From contig JAAXQG010000178.1 of the NCBI GenBank assembly GCA_012974445.1, forward strand, positions 1-37,526: 37,526 nt of DNA. Reading direction: 5' to 3'. The DNA is from Desulfuromonadales bacterium (GTDB lineage Bacteria > Desulfobacterota > Desulfuromonadia > Desulfuromonadales > JAAXQG01). How positions within the stretch are numbered: position 1 is the first letter of the stretch; each line of letters starts with the position of its first letter. This document shows positions 30,654 to 37,526 of the stretch, piece after piece. The notes beneath the pieces are model-generated. The model searched no databases. It was not told where the DNA came from and saw only the letters and a program-made list of their open reading frames with translations. The position numbers and the translations under genes were made by a program.

Positions 30654-30941
30654 TCAATAATGAAGAATCTCGATCTGCCGCTCGGAGATATCAGCCAGAG
30701 CGGTAGCAAGAATCTCGTTTTCGATACTGTTGAACGTGTTTCGGATGTCGATCTCACTATAGTGAACCATACAGAGACCGACGACGGATCGCTGATAAAA
30801 CTCCAGATCTCCGACCTCAGCTGCGGAAACGGGGAACCGCGACCTGATCCGTCCAAGGATCCTGCGCACGATTCCCCGCTTTTCTTTCAAACTGGAAGGT
30901 CCGTAAAGAACCAGCTCCAGCCTTATCACACCGACGACCAT
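30654..30941 (-). CDS. ylxP: DUF503 family protein (YlxP-like)
   Basis: A 95-aa protein of the DUF503 family, found between infB and rbfA in Bacillus (YlxP) and in deltaproteobacteria. Family features are MVVGVIRLELVLYGPSSLKEKRGIVRRILGRIRSRFPVSAAEVGDLEFYQRSVVG. The fold is ferredoxin-like. A role in ribosome assembly or translation is suspected from context only. It begins 18 bases after infB with only a weak ribosome site (TTGGGGCG), so it probably relies on coupling, and ends 19 bases before rbfA. Confidence 0.93.
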   Translation of the reverse strand: MVVGVIRLELVLYGPSSLKEKRGIVRRILGRIRSRFPVSAAEVGDLEFYQRSVVGLCMVHYSEIDIRNTFNSIENEILATALADISERQIEILHY

Positions 30942-30959
30942 GAACGCCCCAAATGCGGG

Positions 30960-33809
30960 TTAAAGTTCTGTTTTGGTCTCCTCCATCTCGTAGGCTTCAA
31001 TAATATCACCCACTTTGATGTCGTTATAATTCGCCAGCCCGACACCACACTCGTAACCGGAGCTTACTTCCTTGGCATCATCCTTGAATCGCTTGAGGGA
31101 GCTGAGTTTACCTTCCCAGACCACCACACTGTCGCGGACAAGACGTACCATAGCGTTACGGGCAACCTTGCCGTCGAGCACATAACAGCCGGCAATGGTC
31201 CCGACCTTGGAGACGACGAAGGTGTCGCGGACTTCAACACGACCCAGATGCTTTTCGCAAAGCGTGGGGGCCAGGAGCCCCTCCATGGCGGCGCGAACGT
31301 CGTTGACTGCATCATAAATGATGCTGTAGAGACGAAGGTCAACACCTTCCTTCTCGGCCAGTACCGAAGCCTTGACTTCGGGACGAACGTTGAAGCCCAG
31401 GACGATGGAGTCAGACGCTGCTGCCAGAGTCACATCGCTCTCGGAGATTCCTCCGACGGCGCTGTGAATAACCAGCAGTCGACAGGCATCGGTGGAGAGC
31501 TTGGTGAGGGATTCCTTGACCGCCTCAACAGAGCCCTGAACGTCAGCCTTGACGATGACCTTGAGTTCCTTAATATCCCCTTCCTTCATCTTGGAGAAGA
31601 GATCTTCCAGGGAAATCTTGCCGCTCTTGGCCAGCTCAAGTTCACGAATTTTCTGCTGACGGTGCTGAGCAACCTCTTTAGCCGTCTTCTCGTCCGCAAG
31701 GGCGTAAAGAGAGTCTCCGGCGTTGGGGGTACCGGTAAGACCGGTCACCTCAACAGGGCAGGAAGGTCCGGCCTCGAGCACAGCCCGACCACGATCATCA
31801 ACCATGGAGCGGACACGTCCGGCATGAACCCCAGCGACCACGGCATCACCGATACGCAGCGTTCCCTCCTGAACCAGTACTGTGGCAACAGGTCCGCGAC
31901 CACGGTCGAGACGTGCCTCAACGATACTGCCCTTGGCCCGCTTGGTGGGACTGGCCTTGAGCTCAAGAACGTCTGCTTGCAGCAGAATCATCTCAAGGAG
32001 CTGATCGATGTTCAATTTCTTCTTCGCCGAGACCTCGACAAAGATCGTCTCTCCCCCCCAATCTTCAGGGACAAGTTCAAACTCGGTCAGTTCCTGCTTC
32101 ACCTTGTCAGGATTCGCATCGGCCTTATCCATCTTGTTGATAGCTACGATGATGGGAACACCGGCGGCCTTGGAGTGATTGATCGCCTCTTTGGTCTGGG
32201 GCATCACGCCGTCATCGGCAGCGACAACCAGAACAACAATGTCAGTAACCTTGGCACCGCGAGAACGCATGGCCGTAAAAGCCTCGTGCCCCGGAGTATC
32301 GAGAAAGGAGATCTTGCTGCCATTGATCTCCACGTCGTAGGCGCCGATGTGCTGGGTAATACCGCCGGCCTCGCCTTCGGTAATCTTGGCCTGACGGATA
32401 GCGTCGAGAAGACTGGTTTTCCCGTGATCGACGTGTCCCATGATGGTGACAACGGGGGGACGGGGCAACAGATCGCCTTCATCCTCCTGCTCACCCTTGA
32501 GATCCACGATCGAATGGTCGAGAATCGTGCTCTCGTCAAAGGCAACATTCTCTACTTCGTAACTGAACTCGGCAGCCAGAAGCGATGCAGCTTCAAAATC
32601 AAGAGGATGATTTATGGTGACCATCGAGCCCTGACGAATCAGCTCGGCGATCAACTCATTGGCTTTAATACCCATACGCTTGGCCAGCTCACCCACGGTA
32701 ATGGAATCGCTGATGCGAATAATTCTCTTGATGGCCTTGGACTGAGTGATCTCGGTCTGGCGGGTCTCCTTGGATACCCCTCCCCGCTTGGTCTTGCGAC
32801 CTCGGTGCTGACGATCACCGTCGAAAAACTCGACTCTGCGACCGCGCTTGTTGCCGCGATCGAGCGAATCGCCTTCTGGTCGGCCCGTACTGCTAACCTT
32901 CTTTTTCTTGGAACGGCCCTCCTTGGCAGGGAATGCCTCGAGGGTCTCACCTGGGGCCGGAGTAAAACCGGGGCGACCACCCTGAGGACGACCTGCGCCA
33001 GGACCACCGGCAGGACGAGCACCCTGAGGACGACCGGCACCGGGACCACCTGCGGGCCTTGCGCCAGGACCGCCGGGACGTGCACCGGGACCACCGGGAC
33101 GTGCACCAGGACCGCCAGCAGGACGAGCGCCCTGTGGACGACCGGCACCGGGACCACCTGCGGGGCGACCAGCACCCTGACCATGACGAGGACGTCCATG
33201 ATCTTGAGCGGGAGCTCTAGTAGGCAGCTCAACGCGACCCAGAATCTTGGCCCTTGATGCCGTAGCCCTGGTTGGAGCGGCCGGTGCGGAAGCGGCAGCA
33301 GGCTTCTCAGCCTCTGAACCAGCAACGGTTGAGTCGACAGCGGACGCCTTTTCGGCGACAGGGGGCTTCACAACCGGAGAACCCTCCGGAGCGTCGGAAA
33401 CCTTAACGGAAAGAACCTCGGGAGCCTTTACTGACTCGGGAGCCCCTACCGTCTCAGGCACCTTCTCGGCAACCTTGGATTTTTTCGGCTCAAGATCGGC
33501 AACGGTCGTATCCATGGAACCAACGGGTGCTCCCACCACCTCCTGAGAGGGTGACTCAGAGCCGACGTCCGAAGTTTCGGGAACAGCAACCATGGTTTTA
33601 CGGCGACGGATGACGCCGGGCTGCACCCGCTTTTCCTCGACTTTCTGCTCGACAGCAGCGGAGGAATCCTGAAACTTACGCAGGTCCTCCTCCTCAAGCA
33701 CGCTCATATGACTTTTCACTTCGATCCCCGCTTTCTGCAGCTCAGCCAGCAGGACCTTGTTATCCAGAGACATCTTCTGCGCCAGTTCGTAAACCCGAGT
33801 CTTTCCCAT
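30960..33809 (-). CDS. infB: Translation initiation factor IF-2
   Basis: A 949-aa GTPase that places fMet-tRNA on the 30S subunit and promotes subunit joining. Domains: N-terminal IF2_N (1-50; [31 protein letters not shown]), a long Pro/Ala/Gly/Arg linker (about 55-330) with internal repeats, a second IF2_N-type helix domain (about 365-425), G domain (about 450-620; [31 protein letters not shown]), then domains II-IV ([22 protein letters not shown]). ATG 33809 is preferred over TTG 33812: it overlaps the ylxR stop (TGATG) and has GGGGAG at 6 bases. Confidence 0.98.
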   Translation of the reverse strand: MGKTRVYELAQKMSLDNKVLLAELQKAGIEVKSHMSVLEEEDLRKFQDSSAAVEQKVEEKRVQPGVIRRRKTMVAVPETSDVGSESPSQEVVGAPVGSMDTTVADLEPKKSKVAEKVPETVGAPESVKAPEVLSVKVSDAPEGSPVVKPPVAEKASAVDSTVAGSEAEKPAAASAPAAPTRATASRAKILGRVELPTRAPAQDHGRPRHGQGAGRPAGGPGAGRPQGARPAGGPGARPGGPGARPGGPGARPAGGPGAGRPQGARPAGGPGAGRPQGGRPGFTPAPGETLEAFPAKEGRSKKKKVSSTGRPEGDSLDRGNKRGRRVEFFDGDRQHRGRKTKRGGVSKETRQTEITQSKAIKRIIRISDSITVGELAKRMGIKANELIAELIRQGSMVTINHPLDFEAASLLAAEFSYEVENVAFDESTILDHSIVDLKGEQEDEGDLLPRPPVVTIMGHVDHGKTSLLDAIRQAKITEGEAGGITQHIGAYDVEINGSKISFLDTPGHEAFTAMRSRGAKVTDIVVLVVAADDGVMPQTKEAINHSKAAGVPIIVAINKMDKADANPDKVKQELTEFELVPEDWGGETIFVEVSAKKKLNIDQLLEMILLQADVLELKASPTKRAKGSIVEARLDRGRGPVATVLVQEGTLRIGDAVVAGVHAGRVRSMVDDRGRAVLEAGPSCPVEVTGLTGTPNAGDSLYALADEKTAKEVAQHRQQKIRELELAKSGKISLEDLFSKMKEGDIKELKVIVKADVQGSVEAVKESLTKLSTDACRLLVIHSAVGGISESDVTLAAASDSIVLGFNVRPEVKASVLAEKEGVDLRLYSIIYDAVNDVRAAMEGLLAPTLCEKHLGRVEVRDTFVVSKVGTIAGCYVLDGKVARNAMVRLVRDSVVVWEGKLSSLKRFKDDAKEVSSGYECGVGLANYNDIKVGDIIEAYEMEETKTEL
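33001..33164 (-). repeat. Internal Gly/Pro/Arg repeat tract in infB
   Basis: Two 56-base copies (33001-33056 and 33109-33164), 108 bases apart, differ at only a few positions. They encode [17 protein letters not shown]-type segments. Between them lie shorter GARPGGP units of 21 bases. All are in frame inside the IF-2 linker, so length changes in multiples of 3 are tolerated. Confidence 0.8.
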
Positions 33810-34411
33810 CAATGCTCCCCAACTATTTTGCTGTACGTTCTAAGTTCCTGAAGAATTTCTTTGGCCAAACCGCCACGGGCAAAAGCCATCACACTACGTT
33901 CGTCCCGACCGACCAGGGCACCCAAGCGCGCTTTGGTCAGGAGCTGTTCGCAGGGGACACCAGCATTGGCGGCCTTTCGGCGAACTTTTTCACCGATCCC
34001 CTCGGAGATATCCTCCGAACAGATCACCAGGGCCAACTCACCACCCCGTTCCAACGACTGCATAACGAGGTTACTGCCCCCGCAAACATGCCCAGCCTTT
34101 CTGGCCACCCCAATCAGTGACTCGACCCGGGACAGCAGATGCAGGGCAACTCCCTGCTGAAGCTCAGCCAGAGGAGGCAGAGCCGATATTTTAAGTGTTC
34201 GGACAAATCCTTTTTTCTTCACGGCCTGCTTCAGGCAGAGAAGATCCCGGCAGACATAAGCACCCCGACCGGGCAGTTTCTGCTTCAGATCAGGAAGAAG
34301 CTCCCCGCCAGGAGAGGCCACGAAACGCAGCAGCGACTTTTTCTCGAAAACTTCTCCGCAACCAAGACAGCTGCGCTGAGGCGCTGGGCGGGAGGTACCG
34401 GAAGGAATCAT
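33809..34411 (-). CDS. ylxR: YlxR (DUF448) - L7Ae/YlxQ fusion, RNA-binding protein
   Basis: A 200-aa protein joining two families that are separate genes (ylxR, ylxQ) between nusA and infB in Bacillus. Residues about 10-85 are DUF448/Ylx[27 protein letters not shown] and [23 protein letters not shown]. Residues about 100-195 are an L7Ae/S12e-type RNA-binding domain: [38 protein letters not shown] and [21 protein letters not shown]. Both domains bind RNA in known homologues, and YlxR has been linked to regulation or RNase P. It overlaps nusA by 4 bases (ATGA) and infB by 3, so all three are translationally coupled. Confidence 0.93.
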   Translation of the reverse strand: MIPSGTSRPAPQRSCLGCGEVFEKKSLLRFVASPGGELLPDLKQKLPGRGAYVCRDLLCLKQAVKKKGFVRTLKISALPPLAELQQGVALHLLSRVESLIGVARKAGHVCGGSNLVMQSLERGGELALVICSEDISEGIGEKVRRKAANAGVPCEQLLTKARLGALVGRDERSVMAFARGGLAKEILQELRTYSKIVGEH

Positions 34412-35676
34412 TCTGCGACCGACCCACCCTGCTCACCAGCCTCCAAGACTTCATCGCCTACCGACTCCGGGGCCGCAGCCTCATCCTGAGTCTCCTCGCT
34501 TCCGAGATCAAAGGCAGTCTCATCCTGAGAGTCTTCGCTTACGAGAGCAGAAGCAGCCTCATCCTGAGAGTCTTCGCTTACGAGAGCAGAAGCAGCCTCA
34601 TCCTGAGCTTCTTCGTCTACAAGAGCAGAAGCAGCCTCTGCCTCCGCGACCTTCGACTCGCTCTTGATATCGATCTTCCAGCCGGTCAGCTTGGCAGCCA
34701 GGCGGACATTCTGCCCCTTCTTACCGATGGCCAGCGAAAGCTGATCATCAGGAACGACGACCTCAAGAGCCTCTTCCTCATCATCCACATAGATACGGGA
34801 GATCTCGGCGGGAGAGAGAGCGGCCGCAGCAAAACGAGCAATATCTGAAGACCAGGGCACAATATCGATCTTTTCACCACGCAATTCAGAAACCACATTC
34901 TGAACGCGCGACCCCCTCATTCCTACACAGGCTCCAACGGGATCGACATCGGGGTCATGAGACACAACGGCTATCTTAGCACGGCTGCCCGGCTCTCTGG
35001 CAACCCCCTTGATCTCCACCAACCCCTCATGAACCTCGGGCACCTCAACGTGGAAGAGTGCAGTGACCATCCCCGGATGGGTCCGGGAAAGAATAACCTG
35101 AGGCCCCTTGGGAGAGAGTTTCGCTTCAATAATATAGGCGCGTACTCGATCGCCCTGACGGTAGTTTTCGCGGGGCACCTGCTCGCGATGGGACAGCAGC
35201 GCCTCGGCACGCCCCAGGTCAACAACGAGATCACCTCGCTCGTAGCGCCGGACAATGCCATTGACCAGCTCACCCACCCGATGCTTGAACTCGTTATAAA
35301 CCCCTTCGCGCTCGGCCTCGCGAACCTTCTGAATGATGACCTGCTTGGCAGCCTGAGCGGCAACCCGGGTAAACTGACCAGCATCGATCTTCATCCCGAG
35401 AGAATCGCCGGGCTCTACGCCGGGATCGACCTCGCGAGCTTCCTCGATATCGATCTCACGATAAGAATCGGTGACCTCTTCGACCACGATCACAAACTCA
35501 AAGAGCTCAACCTCACCGGACTCAGCATTAAAGCGAGCCTCAAGATCCCGGGTATTGCGAAATTTTTTATTGGCCGCGGAAAGCACGGAGGCTTCAAGAG
35601 CCTCAACCAGTACCTCGCGATCAATCCCTTTTTCCTTCACAACCTGATCAATAATATGGTTCAGATTTCCTACCAT
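34408..35676 (-). CDS. nusA: Transcription elongation/termination factor NusA
   Basis: A 422-aa RNA polymerase-binding factor. ATG 35676 ([23 protein letters not shown]) has GGGGA about 8 bases upstream; the track start at 35706 adds ten unlikely residues. Domains: N-terminal polymerase-binding domain (1-125), S1 (about 130-200; [24 protein letters not shown]), KH1/KH2 (about 205-345; [29 protein letters not shown] and [23 protein letters not shown]). In place of the two acidic repeat domains of E. coli NusA, the C-terminus (about 350-422) is an acidic, low-complexity tail with 13-aa tandem repeats. The 76-base gap to rimP holds a short hairpin (GCACGGC...GCTGTGC). Confidence 0.97.
   Translation of the reverse strand: MVGNLNHIIDQVVKEKGIDREVLVEALEASVLSAANKKFRNTRDLEARFNAESGEVELFEFVIVVEEVTDSYREIDIEEAREVDPGVEPGDSLGMKIDAGQFTRVAAQAAKQVIIQKVREAEREGVYNEFKHRVGELVNGIVRRYERGDLVVDLGRAEALLSHREQVPRENYRQGDRVRAYIIEAKLSPKGPQVILSRTHPGMVTALFHVEVPEVHEGLVEIKGVAREPGSRAKIAVVSHDPDVDPVGACVGMRGSRVQNVVSELRGEKIDIVPWSSDIARFAAAALSPAEISRIYVDDEEEALEVVVPDDQLSLAIGKKGQNVRLAAKLTGWKIDIKSESKVAEAEAASALVDEEAQDEAASALVSEDSQDEAASALVSEDSQDETAFDLGSEETQDEAAAPESVGDEVLEAGEQGGSVAE
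34481..34636 (-). repeat. 39-bp tandem repeat (4 copies) in the 3' end of nusA
   Basis: Unit length is 39 bases. Copies at 34520-34558 and 34559-34597 are identical (tcatcctgagagtcttcgct...); those at 34481-34519 and 34598-34636 are diverged. Translated on the minus strand they give [13 protein letters not shown], a 13-residue acidic unit. Because 39 is a multiple of 3, copy-number change keeps the reading frame. Confidence 0.92.
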
Positions 35677-35752
35677 TAACGATCCCCTGTATCCTGCACA
35701 GCTCACAAAAAAGCCGTGCGTTTTCTTTTATATCGATGACTGAATAAAAAAA

Positions 35753-36247
35753 CTAAAACTTGAAATCAAGATTCGCCTTGGCAATGAGATCGAATTCGAT
35801 CCCCACCTCTGGAGCCGACTTCTCATCTAGGCGCACCAGAACATTACCCTGCTTCACACCGAGCAACTCACCGGAGAACATCTTGCGCAGACGACCGACC
35901 CCGTCAGGGTCAATCTCCTCATGGGTCCTGATCTTCACCAGCGAACCAGCGAAGCGATCAAAATCGGCCAACTTCTTCAAAGGACGATGAATCCCCGGAG
36001 AAGAAACCTCAAGGTAATACGCAACCTTAATAGGATCCTCTACCTCAAGAATCGCCCCGAGCTCACGACTGAACTCTGCGCAAGCGTCCAGATTAATCCC
36101 ACCCTCCTTATCGATGTAAACACGAAGGATCCACCCGCGTTCTTCGCGGCGATACTCCATATCCACCAGCTCAAGAGAGAGCGAGTCTAGAATGGGGGCT
36201 GAAATCTCAGTGATTTTTTCAATTATTGTCTGACTCACGATCGGCAT
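35753..36247 (-). CDS. rimP: Ribosome maturation factor RimP
   Basis: A 164-aa factor needed for 30S maturation and binding of S12. Family stretches are LELVDMEYRREERGWILRVYIDKEGGINLDACAEFSRELGAILE and YYLEVSSPGIHRPLKKLADFDRFAGSLVKIRT, followed by the C-terminal SH3-like domain. ATG 36247 (MPIVSQTIIEKI) is chosen for family length, although its GAGG lies only 2 bases upstream. A TTG at 36289 would add 14 residues (LKKWVSAHFFYFEV) that are encoded by a terminator-like hairpin, and it has no ribosome site. It is the first gene of the rimP-nusA-infB operon. Confidence 0.93.
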   Translation of the reverse strand: MPIVSQTIIEKITEISAPILDSLSLELVDMEYRREERGWILRVYIDKEGGINLDACAEFSRELGAILEVEDPIKVAYYLEVSSPGIHRPLKKLADFDRFAGSLVKIRTHEEIDPDGVGRLRKMFSGELLGVKQGNVLVRLDEKSAPEVGIEFDLIAKANLDFKF

Positions 36248-36253
36248 AACCTC

Positions 36254-36286
36254 AAAATAAAAAAAGTGAGCCGAAACCCACTTTTT
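36254..36286 (-). terminator. Terminator-like hairpin in the rimP leader (possible attenuator)
   Basis: On the minus strand AAAAAGTGGG-tttcgg-CTCACTTTTT forms a 10-bp stem (one G-T pair) with a 6-base loop, followed by TTTATTTT. It lies between the predicted promoter and the rimP start, ending only about 7 bases before the ATG. It may end read-through from gspB, attenuate the rimP operon, or both. It is near-symmetrical, so it could also work in the other direction. Confidence 0.7.
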
Positions 36287-36311
36287 CAAAATCTATAAAA
36301 AAGTTGCCCTG

Positions 36312-36339
36312 ATTTAACACGAAAAGCCACTGTTTTCAA
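36312..36339 (-). promoter_or_regulatory. Predicted sigma-70 promoter of the rimP-nusA-infB operon
   Basis: On the minus strand TTGAAA (36339-36334) and TTAAAT (36317-36312) are separated by 16 bases, with 5/6 and 4/6 consensus matches. The start of transcription would be near 36305, giving a leader of about 58 bases that contains the hairpin. The surrounding gap (36248-36406) shows no gene. Confidence 0.45.
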
Positions 36340-36406
36340 GAGTTTTTTCTAGCATTCGCCACAGCAGGAACTCAACTCCCACCACCAAAACATATCCTGT
36401 CGGCCA

Positions 36407-36973
36407 TCAGTCTCCGCCATCCGGAAAAACAGTATAGAGGACATCCCGATAAAAGAAAAGAACTCGGTCGGGGAGGATTTCGCGAATCTGCCCCCCTTCC
36501 ATCTCCATCCCCTCCATTACGGGCAAACCGTTGATTACGGCCATGCGATCCGAGGCTTGCTCCTGATAAAGAATATCCTCCAGGAGCAGGGGCACGGCCA
36601 GTACTGCGGGAGCCTTCTTCGCAACCTTAACAACGGGATCAGGACTTTCGGGGTTCGGACTCTGCGCGAGGGGCAATGGCGCAGCAGACCGACCCACAGC
36701 AGCAGGGCTAAGCAGCAGCGATGGAGCTTGAGTCTGAGGGGACGACGGTTTCGTGCTCAAAGCCCGGACATCGGAGGGCTCATCGACCGTTGAAATCAGA
36801 TACAGGACGGCCCCCAAAAAAAACAGGAGAAAGATTACGGCCACAGGAATAAACAAACGCCTCCCTCGGGGCTCATCCACCTCACCGGGCAATATTGATC
36901 GAGCGACCTCGATACTACTGCGCTGCGCCCCCGCACCCTCGAGCTTCTTGAGTGCCTTGAGTATCGAACTCAT
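36407..36973 (-). CDS. gspB: General secretion pathway protein B-like (GspB)
   Basis: A 188-aa inner-membrane protein. The cytoplasmic N-terminus MSSILKALKKLEGAGAQ is typical of GspB (MSYILDALKKAE in other species). A single membrane segment lies at about residues 39-63 (LFIPVAVIFLLFFLGAVLYLIST), then a Pro/Ser/Ala-rich periplasmic linker (about 70-130), and a C-terminal GspB domain (about 138-188; SDRMAVINGLPVMEGMEMEGGQIREILPDRVLFFY). GspA and GspB help place the type II secretion secretin through the peptidoglycan. Its ATG overlaps the gspA stop by 4 bases. Confidence 0.88.
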   Translation of the reverse strand: MSSILKALKKLEGAGAQRSSIEVARSILPGEVDEPRGRRLFIPVAVIFLLFFLGAVLYLISTVDEPSDVRALSTKPSSPQTQAPSLLLSPAAVGRSAAPLPLAQSPNPESPDPVVKVAKKAPAVLAVPLLLEDILYQEQASDRMAVINGLPVMEGMEMEGGQIREILPDRVLFFYRDVLYTVFPDGGD

Positions 36974-37526
36974 AACCCGTTCCCCAATCGGGGTTCACCC
37001 GCAGCAGAAATAGCGCGATTCAGATGCAGCAGGGTCCGGGGCCCGACCCGGCCATCGGGACTCAGCCCACGATCGCGCTGAAAACGGGTCAGCGCCTGGA
37101 TAGTGCCGGAGTCGAAGACCCCCCTGGCGCCCACCTCATAGCCCAGTGTTCCGAGGGCCTGCTGCAGCTGGGTTACGGAGGCCCCGGTTTTTCCCGGATG
37201 ATCCAGGGGAGCCAACCCCAGATGATTACGCCACATGACATACCCCTTACCGAACCAGAGAACCTTAAGCTCCTGCAGGCCAAGATTCCAACTTTGCCCC
37301 GCAGGCCCCTTGACTACATAGGCATTTCCCTGCTGATGACTGAGCAGCAGATATCTCTTGCCTCTGACTCCGGGCAAACTGAATTCGAGTACCGCCGGAA
37401 TCTCCAGATCAAAGAGCTGCTCACCATTGCCCTGGAATCGAGTCCACTCCAGCTTGCGGGATTTCAACTCCCTGGGCAGCGCAGAGCCGGAAAGCGAAAA
37501 ACGCTTATTTTCTGGGAGCTTGACCC
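36970..37526 (-). CDS. gspA: General secretion pathway protein A (GspA/ExeA), C-terminal part (5' end outside window)
   Basis: The frame stays open to the window edge (upstream residues VKLPENKRFSLSGSALPREL), so the track start at 37467, a TTG, is not the real one; 184 residues are visible. The C-terminus has a peptidoglycan-binding PG_binding_1 domain (GASVTQLQQALGTLGYEVGARGVFDSGTIQALTRFQRDRGLSPDGRVGPRTLLHLN). The preceding region (SHQQGNAYVVKGPAGQSWNL...LWFGKGYVMWR) matches the segment between the AAA ATPase and the peptidoglycan-binding domain of ExeA. The ATPase itself would be beyond the window. The 4-base overlap with gspB supports the assignment. Confidence 0.82.
   Translation of the reverse strand, partial: VKLPENKRFSLSGSALPRELKSRKLEWTRFQGNGEQLFDLEIPAVLEFSLPGVRGKRYLLLSHQQGNAYVVKGPAGQSWNLGLQELKVLWFGKGYVMWRNHLGLAPLDHPGKTGASVTQLQQALGTLGYEVGARGVFDSGTIQALTRFQRDRGLSPDGRVGPRTLLHLNRAISAAGEPRLGNGL

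Noticed and set aside
33001-33164. Possible intergenic or mobile repeat
   Set aside because: It lies fully inside the infB reading frame and encodes the known type of low-complexity IF-2 linker.
30660-33257. 865-aa plus-strand ORF
   Set aside because: Antisense to rbfA, ylxP and infB. Thr/Gly-rich low-complexity end mirrors the infB repeats, and no domain is recognisable.
34481-34636. Possible CRISPR-like array
   Set aside because: The 39-bp units are contiguous without spacers and are in frame within nusA, so they are a coding tandem repeat.
35677-35752. Hairpin GCACGGC...GCTGTGC between rimP and nusA as a terminator
   Set aside because: No U-run follows the stem on the minus strand and the genes form one operon, so termination here is not supported.

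Overview
The window reads as chromosomal DNA of a GC-rich, Gram-negative, probably anaerobic bacterium. The block rimP-nusA-ylxR/L7Ae-infB-ylxP-rbfA-nrnA-truB-rpsO-pnp-M16 peptidase-dut, with gspA/gspB just upstream, resembles the order I know from Desulfuromonadales (Geobacter, Desulfuromonas, Pelobacter). That taxonomic call is inference from synteny; no rRNA or tRNA gene lies in the window.

Left third (1-9066). An unidentified gene end is followed by an RND efflux pair: a lipoprotein adaptor and an inner-membrane pump. The pump overlaps tail-to-tail with a sodium:neurotransmitter-type symporter. A gap with a REP-like palindrome and a possible 36-aa ORF leads to a DUF523 protein. A hybrid sensor kinase with an extracytoplasmic solute-binding-type domain follows on the minus strand.

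Regulated catabolic module (6577-15082). The kinase is divergent from a sigma-54-dependent response regulator. Downstream lie three phased direct repeats (candidate enhancer sites), a near-consensus -24/-12 promoter and the genes dctP-dctQ-dctM-sdaA, closed by an intrinsic terminator. I read this as a sense, import and deaminate unit, most likely for L-serine or a close relative. It is the most distinctive system in the window.

Middle (15188-21788). A spermidine-synthase-like protein faces a PLP-dependent aspartate 1-decarboxylase (PanP type). The tesA / ybbA-ybbP group follows, with the divergent tesA and ybbA reading frames overlapping at their 5' ends. The gap after ybbP carries an imperfect 29-bp inverted repeat of dispersed-repeat type.

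Right half (21789-37526). All genes are on the minus strand and almost all are spaced by fewer than about 80 bases or overlap. It starts with the partial gspA and gspB, then a leader with a predicted promoter and terminator-like hairpin, then the translation and RNA-decay superoperon from rimP to pnp. It continues through the M16 peptidase, dut, DUF493, a Sua5/YciO protein, a small Cys-tailed protein and a radical SAM protein. rpsO is followed by a strong terminator and pnp by its own structured leader, as in E. coli. nusA and infB carry in-frame repeat tracts.

Most other lines of the ORF track are antisense or out-of-frame shadows of these genes.
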